The notes under the pieces are model-generated. The model did not search any database. It was not told the DNA's origin and was given only the letters and a program-made list of their open reading frames with translations. From Muscardinus avellanarius (Eukaryota; Chordata; Mammalia; Rodentia; Gliridae), in contig OY726565.1 in assembly GCA_963383645.1 (NCBI GenBank), positions 42,078,944 to 42,142,943 of the forward strand: DNA of 64,000 nucleotides, in the 5' to 3' direction. The position numbers were made by a program, and so were the translations under genes. Positions within the stretch are counted from its first letter, which is position 1, and the number at the start of each line of letters is the position of its first letter. Shown piece after piece: positions 57,561-64,000 of this stretch.

Positions 57561-58352
57561 GATTTCAGAAGTTTGTGCCTTCTCTGGGTTCTTCCCTTGG
57601 GTCACTATGACTTCACTTAAGGTGCTCTGGATCTCTAGTCTGTAGTATCTCAGACCCCACTACTCCTTTACTGGGTTGTATCACAGAGTCTCCGACCCAG
57701 GGAGTCGATAGAGGCTGCTTTAAACTATGGGGGGTGCCAGGTTGCACGTTCTCCTTTGGTGTGATATCTCTGCCACCGCCACTCCCTCACTGGGTCAAGT
57801 CCCAGGAAGTACAGTACTGGGATTTCTCCTCTGTGGCCCGCAATTTGACTCACTGTTCTTGAGTTCGCAGATGTAGCTGTACTGGCCTCGTTGAATTCGC
57901 TGCTGCTGCCTCCGGTGGCAATATGGTGCTGCTGCTACGCCCTCAGCTCTGAGGCTGGCTTATTTCTTCTTGGTTTTGAATTCCACTCTGAGTTCTTGCA
58001 GCATGTGCTGAGCTCAGCCACTGGGAGCTTTAGATGTTCCCTGCGCTGAAAAATCCCGCCTGGCTGTTCCGTAGCGGCTCACCTCGGCTTGCTGTAGCCG
58101 TCCGGTGAATTCGCCGCTGCCGCCAGCAGTATGGCGCTGCTGCCGCATCCTTGGGCGTGAGGCCGGTGTATCTCCTCTGTGGCTGTGAGCTCTCTTCTCA
58201 GTCCGCTTTCTCTCTCGAGCCTGGTGATTTTTTTGTTTCTCTGGTGATGGTGTTTTCTGGCTATGAAAGGCGCTGATTTTGTGGTAATGGAGATTGGTTG
58301 TTAGCGAGGCTGTTAATCCCCGCTTTTCTTGGTCACCATCTTCCCGGAAGTC
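57561..58352 (-). promoter_or_regulatory. 5'UTR/internal promoter region of half-L1-like copy 2
   Basis: About 790 bp, shorter than in copy 1. It retains the two related blocks, near 57,895-57,990 and 58,095-58,200, each with a CTGCTGC run, a GAGGC(T/C)GG core and TATTTCTTCT/TATCTCCTCT. The outer end holds ACTTCCGG (ETS-like) and GAAGATGG (YY1-like). Confidence 0.5.
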
Positions 58353-58354
58353 CT

Positions 58355-58497
58355 TATTTTTTATTTTTAAACAGGGTTTTTCTCACTTGCTAAGAGTCTT
58401 AGTATGTTGCTGAGGCTCTCCTAGGACCTGTGATCCTCCTATCTCAGCCTCCTAAGTACTTGGATTACAGGTCTACCTCACCATGCCCTGCCTCAAA
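58355..58497 (-). mobile_element. SINE, truncated against half-L1-like copy 2
   Basis: Starts at the B1-ID linker (TATTTTTAAACAGGG); the ID half is missing where the L1-like 5' end begins. Confidence 0.8.
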
Positions 58498-58729
58498 ATG
58501 CAATTTAAACTTCAAACATCTTGCCCTTTCTTTGAGTCTCATATGTTGTTTGTGGCTCATTGTATGTAATTTTCCCACTTAAATCTATCTATTGCCAGCT
58601 TATTTCATAGATTAAAATTATTTAATGTTCAGAGGGAAAAGAAAAATTGAAATATTCTTACTCTAGGAAGGATACATCAGATTACTACAAATAATGATAA
58701 TTTATAAAGTTTTTTTTATTTTTTTGTAG

Positions 58730-58874
58730 CGGGTACAGGAAGAACTAAATAAAAACCTGTTTGACAGTCTAATTGAATTTCTGCAAAAGTCTCATTCTGG
58801 ATTCCAAAAGAATTCAAGGGACTGGGGCTATCAAATAAAACAGAGAGAAATTCCAACGGCTGCTCTTGTTCTTG
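58730..58874 (+). CDS. ORC3: ORC3 coding exon 4
   Basis: It encodes [20 protein letters not shown], then [15 protein letters not shown] and [13 protein letters not shown] plus one base. Against human the changes are few, such as Asn to Ser in LFDSLIE and a Trp in SRDWGYQ. The acceptor is TTTTTGTAG and the donor is CTTG followed by GTATGTATG, giving 145 nt. IPTAALVLG leads toward the nucleotide-binding-like AAA+ core, which in ORC3 does not hydrolyse ATP. The next exon, expected to begin VNVTDHDL, is not seen before the right edge. Confidence 0.95.
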
Positions 58875-59395
58875 GTATGTATGTATCTGTATCTTTTGAT
58901 GCATGTATATACTTCTTGAATATTTTTTTTATTGTTGATAATAGTGTGGAATAACTTATTCTGATAAAGCTCTTTTGTTTCTTTTACTTATAGAATTAAA
59001 CTAACTCTAGTTTTCTTTGCAGACTTTTCAAAACCAATAAAACTTTCTGATCATGTAACTGTAAACTTTAAAAAATTGATCCAGCTAATACTTTATTCAA
59101 GTTTTTGTCAGAAGGGGAATGATATTTGTTTTATTCTTTCTTCCTTATATATATTAAGTGAGTATTTGAGGGCTTGGTAATAAACCACCAGTGTCTTAGT
59201 GGATTTGATTTTTGTACCTTTTTTAAAATCATATTTTCAGTAATCTGTATTATTAATTTTACTTCCTTGTATTTATTTTTTTGATTTTAGGTTGTTTTAT
59301 TATATTAATATTAATTGCCAAAGAAGGATTTATATGAATTGTAAATAAATTGCTTTCAGATTGCAGGTTATAAATTTTATGTATGTGTGTGTGTG
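58875..59395. other. ORC3 intron 4 start, unique sequence
   Basis: AT-rich; the next ORC3 exon is not present here or further right. Confidence 0.5.
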
Positions 59396-59727
59396 GTATT
59401 GATGTTGTTGTATTTTGTGTGTGTGTGTGTGTTGTTGTTGTTGTTGTTGTTACTGGGAATTGAACCCACGGGCATTCTACCTCTGAGCTATATCCTCAGT
59501 TCTTTTTAAAAATTCTTTGTTTTGAAACAGTCTTGCTCAGTTGCTGAGGGTCTCTCTAAATTACTGAGGCTGGCCTCGAAATTACAAGTACACCATCATG
59601 TCCTACTTTCTTTTTTATTTTTGAAACAATCTCACTAAGTTACTGTTTACTGGCTTTGAGCCTCTAATCCTCCTGTCTTAGCCTCCCAAGTACTGGAATT
59701 ACAGGCATATGGCATCATGCCTAGCAT
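59396..59727 (-). mobile_element. Two reverse SINE parts with (TG)n/(TTG)n head
   Basis: First copy about 59,446-59,605, second B1 half 59,606-59,727; the microsatellite head is 59,418-59,450. Confidence 0.78.
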
Positions 59728-59837
59728 TAGTTCCTTAAATATTCACCACTAGTACCTCATCTTTACCAAACATTTGGATTCTAGGATAATGGGAGAAAAT
59801 TCTCTGAGATATTAGCAAGTTTCTTTTGTATAGTTTT

Positions 59838-59922
59838 TTTTTTTTTCCCCCGTCATGCTGAAGATTGAACCCAGGGCTACAAGCCTGCTGAGCATGTGTT
59901 CTACCATTAGGCTACATCTTTT
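59838..59922 (-). mobile_element. Solitary full ID-type SINE
   Basis: AGATTGAACCCAGGGCTACA then GCCTGCTGAGCATGTGTTCT, the undeleted ID layout. Confidence 0.72.
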
Positions 59923-60324
59923 ATTTCATTCTTTTTATAAAGAAAGTAAAATTTACTTGGGTTTCAAATGTTCTTTTCATTTCACTTTCAACTTTGAATT
60001 TATTTCGGATTTGTTATACCAGTAGGTTATGACATAATAACATTTGTTATATACTAGTAGATTATGAGGTGCTAGGGTAGGAAAAATAAAAAGATAGATA
60101 GAAAGGAGAGAAAAGGAAGGACAAGGGAATATGATTTTAATCTAACGTTCCACACCTTTCCAGCCCCGTCATTTCCCAGGTTCTTCTCCCAGGGCTGTAC
60201 CTCAAATTTCTGCGGAATCTGTAGTTCTTAGAATTACTGGCAACTTATCCACTTATGAAAAATTTCTTGTGCATTTTTAATTAGCCTTTGTAATAAATAG
60301 GTTAAGCAAATTGATACGATTTTG

Positions 60325-60536
60325 TGGGGAGACACTGGGGATTGAATCCAAGGGCATTCTACCTCTGAGCTACACTTGTATTTCTGTTCTCATTTCTTAG
60401 TTGAAAGAGGATCTCAATAAGTTGCTAAGGGCATTACTAAGTTGCCAAGGCTGATCTCAAACCTGCTGATCTCAGTCTTCCTGTCTCATCCTCCTAAGTA
60501 CTGGGGTTATAGGTGTGTGCCACCATGCCCAGCTGA
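60325..60536 (-). mobile_element. B1-dID SINE
   Basis: Reverse copy; CACTGGGGATTGAATCCAAG start. Confidence 0.82.
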
Positions 60537-61035
60537 GATATAATATTTTAAGAAACCTATAATCTAGGGTACTTTCCAACATTATCTACTGATCATATAG
60601 TAGAGACCACATTAGGCCGAGGATTCTGAATATTGCCAGGTCACCATAAATCATCTGTGATCACCATAGTAATATCATTTCTACATACCTTCCCATACCT
60701 ACACCTCACCAAATTTCCTTTTAAATGAAGATCCTGCGATCCCCTAAAACATATTTCATACTCAGGATGGCCTGCATTCTTTCTTGAATGTGTATGCCTT
60801 ATTCTGTGCCTCTAGTTGACAAGTCTTTAAATGAGTTTCTGTGATGTTTGTCAAGCCCACTTATCCTGAGGGGAGGTCCGCCCTCCACAAACTCCTCAGA
60901 CCACTTCCTGTGACAATAATTAATTAATTCTCTTGTATAATACTTTCTCTAACACTGTTCACTACCCAAATTTTATTCTAGATATTGAGGAAAATAGTTC
61001 ACAAACTAATATATGTAGAAATAACTACAGAAAGG
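60537..61035. other. ORC3 intron 4, unique sequence
   Basis: Nothing recognised. Confidence 0.45.
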
Positions 61036-61039
61036 TCTT

Positions 61040-61150
61040 ATTAAAATGCAGGTTTTTGTTAATAGGTCTGGGATGAGGCCTGAAATCTTGTATTTCTAAC
61101 AGGTTTCTACCTGGTACCCACACTGCTGATCTCTGGACCACCCTGTATAA
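61040..61150 (+). mobile_element. MER5A/Charlie-like scrap
   Basis: GGTCTGGGATGAGGCCTGAA, TTGTATTTCTAACAGGTTTC and GCTGATCTCTGGACCAC. Confidence 0.55.
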
Positions 61151-61467
61151 TAAGCCGTAATGGAGTGATTTTTATAATGTTGTGGACTAGCTTTCCAGTG
61201 TAGCCTGCCATCCAATTTTAAACCCTTTCTACTTATGGGTGAGCAACTCGGGCCCAGTGATGGCCCATTTGTACTATTGGATGCTTCATTTCTCTGCTGC
61301 CAGGTTACAGCAACTAGGGGTGGAGGAGGAGGCACAGGTTGACCTGATAGTTGAGAGTTTAAAGCCCTACCCTGCCAAAAAGGAAGAAAAGAAGTTAATG
61401 GAAATTGGGTTTGTCAGAATCATGGTCTGAAGAAAACATTTTTCTAGTTAAAGACATTGTTGATTAT

Positions 61468-61682
61468 CTTTTTTGGGGGGCGTTACTGGGGATTGAACCC
61501 AGGGGCATACTCTCTCCAAGCTACAACACCAGCCCGATTTTTTCATTCTTTGTTTTGAAACAGGGTCTCACTAAGTTGCAGAGGGCCTCACTAAGTAGCT
61601 GAGGCTGCCCACGAGCCCAGATCCTCCTGTCTCAGCCTCTCAGATGGTGGGATTACAAACTTGCACCACCAAACCCAGCTCT
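61468..61682 (-). mobile_element. B1-dID SINE
   Basis: GCGTTACTGGGGATTGAACC start; ends ACCACCAAACCCAGCT. Confidence 0.85.
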
Positions 61683-61902
61683 CATTATCTTGTTGGCAAT
61701 AGACAGTTCTATGGTAATGTTAAATTACTCAGAAAGGCAGGAAAAGCCAGTTTTTTACTGAGCTCCCAAATTTGTTCTGATATGTATTATTACAGCCATA
61801 GACTCTGATATATTCAAGGAACAGTATGGTGGTGTAAAAAATTTTATACTTAGAACTTAAGAGCAATTGCATGTTTTTATCCATTTTAAAATAGTTTGCT
61901 GC

Positions 61903-62119
61903 CGAGCATAGTGGCACGCGCTTGTAATCCTAGCGCATGGGAGCCTGAGACAGGAGGATCGCACAGGTTCAAAGCCAGCCTTAGCTACTTACTGAGGCTC
62001 TCAGCAACTTAGTAAGACCCTATTTCCAAATAAAATATAAAATAGGTCTGGGAGTATAGCCTGGAGGTAGAAAAGCCCCTAGGGTTCCATCCCCAGTACC
62101 ACAAATATATATATAATAA
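61903..62119 (+). mobile_element. B1-dID SINE, intermediate subfamily
   Basis: GCCGAGCATAGTGGCACGCG start. AAAATAGTTTGCT/ATAGTTTGCTA flanks it on both sides. Confidence 0.87.
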
Positions 62120-62128
62120 AAATAGTTT

Positions 62129-62340
62129 GCTACCAGCATTTGGGAGGCTGAGACAGGACGTTGATGGTTTGTGGACAGCCTCAGCTACTTAGTGAGCCCC
62201 TTTGCAACTCATTGAGACCCTGTTTCAAAATAAAGACTAAAAAATAAGGCTAGGGGTGTAGCTCGGAGGTAGAATGCTTCCGAGTTCTATCACCAGTACT
62301 GCAAAAATAAATAAATTAGTAAATAGAAATAAAAATAGAA
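62129..62340 (+). mobile_element. B1-dID SINE, B1 start missing
   Basis: Begins TACCAGCATTTGGGAGGCTG; A/T-rich tail to 62,340. Confidence 0.82.
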
Positions 62341-62540
62341 GCCGGGTGTGGTGGTACACACTTGTAATCCCTGCGCTTGGGAGGCAGAGACAGGAGGATC
62401 ATGCAGAGACCCTGTTTCCAAGTAAAAATATAAAATAGGTCTGGGAGTGTAGCCCAGAGGTAGAAGGGTTCCATCCCCAGTACCGCCAAAAAATAAATAA
62501 TAAATAATAAATAAAACTAATAAATAAATAAAAAATAGTT
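62341..62540 (+). mobile_element. B1-dID SINE, young-type with internal deletion
   Basis: Inserted in the tail of the previous copy; the B1 half jumps from ATCATGCAG to AGACCCTG. (AAAT)n tail. Confidence 0.85.
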
Positions 62541-62930
62541 TGCTAAAAAGAAAAACAGGCAAAAATGTTCAGGAAAAAGGTCTGCTAACATTTAATGTTT
62601 TAGCTTTCCTGGGGGAGGAAAGAAAAGCTTATTGCTGTCATGAATGCTTTTGAAATTTTTCTTTGTTTCCAAATAAAACCAGTGTCAAGAAAGAACTTTC
62701 TAGAAATCATAAGTTGTTATATTATAGAAGGTATTAGTTAATGGAATTATTCCCAGAATAGGGGAGAAATTTCCATCCAACACTAGTTGTATGAAAAGTA
62801 TTAAAACTGGTTTATGGAAATGAAAACTGAAAGTTTGGTAAATACCAAAGCCTCATAGGTTTAATTACTTTTTAGGCTTTTCCTTTAAAATTCAGCTTAG
62901 TATACACTTTTACCTGTTTACTGAGTTCTA
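62541..62930. other. ORC3 intron 4, unique sequence
   Basis: Nothing recognised. Confidence 0.45.
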
Positions 62931-62931
<1 letters not shown>

Positions 62932-62968
<37 letters not shown>

Positions 62969-63474
62969 CCAGTACTGAGGATTGAACTCAGGGGCACTCT
63001 ACCACCGAGCTACACTCCCAGTTCTATTTTTTATTCTTCATTTTGAAACAGGGTCTCACTGAGTTGCAAAGGGTCTCACAAAGTAGCTGAGGCTGTCAGC
63101 AAGCTGTAATCTTTCTCCCTCAGCCTCCCAAATGCTAGGAATATAAACGTGCACCACCACACCTGGCTCCAGCCCTTTTTATTTTTTTGTGGAACTCAGT
63201 ATTGAATTCAGGGGTATTATAGCTCTGGGATACACCCCTAGCCTTTTTATTTATTTATTTATATTTATTTTTTGCAGTACTTGAAATGGAACTTAGGAGC
63301 ATTCTACCTGTAAGCTACACCCCCAGCCCTATTTTTTATTCTTTATTTTGAAACAAGGTTTCACTGAGTTGCAAAGGGCCTCACTAAGTAGCTGAGGCTG
63401 TCCTAAACCATGATCCTCCTGTCTCAGCCTCCGGAATGCTGGGGTTACAAGCATGCGTCACCACAACCAACTGA
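62932..63474 (-). mobile_element. Run of three reverse SINE copies
   Basis: Copy with a (TTG)n head at 62,932-63,170, an ID half at 63,171-63,247, and a complete copy at 63,248-63,474 after (TTTA)n. Confidence 0.83.
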
Positions 63475-63721
63475 GTACTATGATTATTAATAGTATAGTA
63501 TTGTACTTGGATTTTCCTCATTTTTTAAGTCAATAAATGACTTAAAAATAAATCCACAATAAAGCTGGATTTCATATCCCCTTATTTTTGAATTGATAAA
63601 GAGCTTTTTATGAATTTGACAAAGAAATGAAGTTATTTCTGAGATATTTTCAAAGGTTAATTATACATCCTCAGTAATTTTTTTGAAAGGAGTAGTGCCG
63701 AGTATCTCAACACACAAATCA

Positions 63722-64000
63722 ATTGTGTCACTCAGCTTTCTGATAGTGTGACAAAATACTTGAGGTAATTAGCACATAAAGTAGAAGGTTCTATTTTGGT
63801 CAGTTGGTCCGTGTTGAGGCCAGTACTGAGGCAGCGCATCATGATGGGGAGCACATGGAGGAGCAAAGGTGCTCATTTTTTGGCAGCTGGGCAACAAAGA
63901 GAGACAGAAAGGGGCCAAATTTGGTATTCCTTTCAAGGACATCTCCCCAAAGACCTGATTTCCTTCCACTGATTTCCTTCCTCTAAGTCTAACCTCCTAA
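63722..64000 (-). mobile_element. MaLR-like LTR fragment, cut by window end
   Basis: The plus strand reads GTGACAAAATACTTGAGGTA, then a purine-rich AAAG run, then GCATCATGATGGGGAGCACA, then AGAGAGAC. This is the order of blocks seen in the complement of MaLR (MST/THE1/ORR-type) LTRs. It is diverged and continues past 64,000. Confidence 0.5.

Larger units (their letters stand above)
55588..58352 (-). mobile_element. Half-L1-like chimeric retrotransposon, copy 2 (ORC3 intron 3)
   Basis: Same layout as copy 1: a 5'UTR starting GGACTTCCGGGAAGATGG at about 58,350, ORF1 at 57,560-56,643, the antisense L1 fragment at about 55,938-56,625, and a G-rich 3'UTR ending in a T-run at 55,588-55,606. It lacks part of the 5'UTR present in copy 1 (near 58,075-58,105 and 58,225). 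I see no target-site duplication; a partial SINE abuts the 5' end (58,355-58,497). Flanks differ from copy 1, so this is not a simple duplication of one locus. Confidence 0.78.

Noticed and set aside
57561..57605. Longer ORF1 start in half-L1 copy 2
   Set aside because: The codon at 57,605 is GTG and no ATG lies upstream in frame before a stop, so the ATG at 57,560 is preferred.
55588..58352. Recent segmental duplication of the ORC3 intron 2 element
   Set aside because: Flanking sequences do not match, copy 1 has its own target-site duplication, and the copies differ by many substitutions and a 5'UTR deletion.
55588..58352. Twin-priming inversion of a normal L1
   Set aside because: Twin priming inverts the 5' part of the inserted element itself. 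Here an older, unrelated L1 piece is inverted in the middle and both ends are in one orientation.
58875..64000. ORC3 exon 5
   Set aside because: TGATCATGTAACTG at 59,050 superficially resembles the expected VTDHD region but does not translate in frame and lacks splice sites.

Overview
This window is mammalian nuclear DNA, almost certainly from a non-muroid rodent. Dense short SINEs join a 7SL-derived B1-like left part to a shortened tRNA-like ID right part, the arrangement known as B1-dID and described from squirrels, dormice, beavers and some other rodents. I cannot name the species from sequence alone. Ancient MIR, L2, MER5A-type and L1M relics, and the intron-exon structure, agree with a mammal.

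Two protein-coding genes sit head to head across a CpG-rich promoter near 38,230-38,660. To the left, on the minus strand, are the first eight coding exons of RARS2 (mitochondrial arginyl-tRNA synthetase), from 38,421 down to 8,708. They join in phase to 204 codons, including the HIGH-class signature (HVGH) and the GDWG-MQFG block; the rest lies beyond the left edge. To the right, on the plus strand, are the first four coding exons of ORC3 (origin recognition complex subunit 3), 38,624-58,874. They join in phase to 107 codons plus one base; the gene continues past the right edge. Both genes serve basic cell functions, and the shared promoter fits a housekeeping pair.

Everything else is intron and mobile DNA. 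Roughly eighty SINE copies or fragments are present. They include a young subfamily with intact CpGs and clean target-site duplications, and several nested insertions. RARS2 intron 1 holds a decayed endogenous retrovirus remnant whose primer-binding-site region is repeated in tandem. At least two further LTR-like segments and a MaLR-like LTR cut by the right edge are present.

The most notable structure is a pair of related retroelements in ORC3 introns 2 and 3, both antisense to ORC3. Each has an L1-type 5'UTR with internal repeat units and an ORF1 reading frame. Neither has ORF2: in its place is an older L1 ORF2 fragment in the opposite orientation, followed by a G-rich L1 3'UTR. The first copy is flanked by a 10-bp target-site duplication, so the whole chimera appears to have moved as one unit. 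This looks like a half-L1 (HAL1-like) non-autonomous family.
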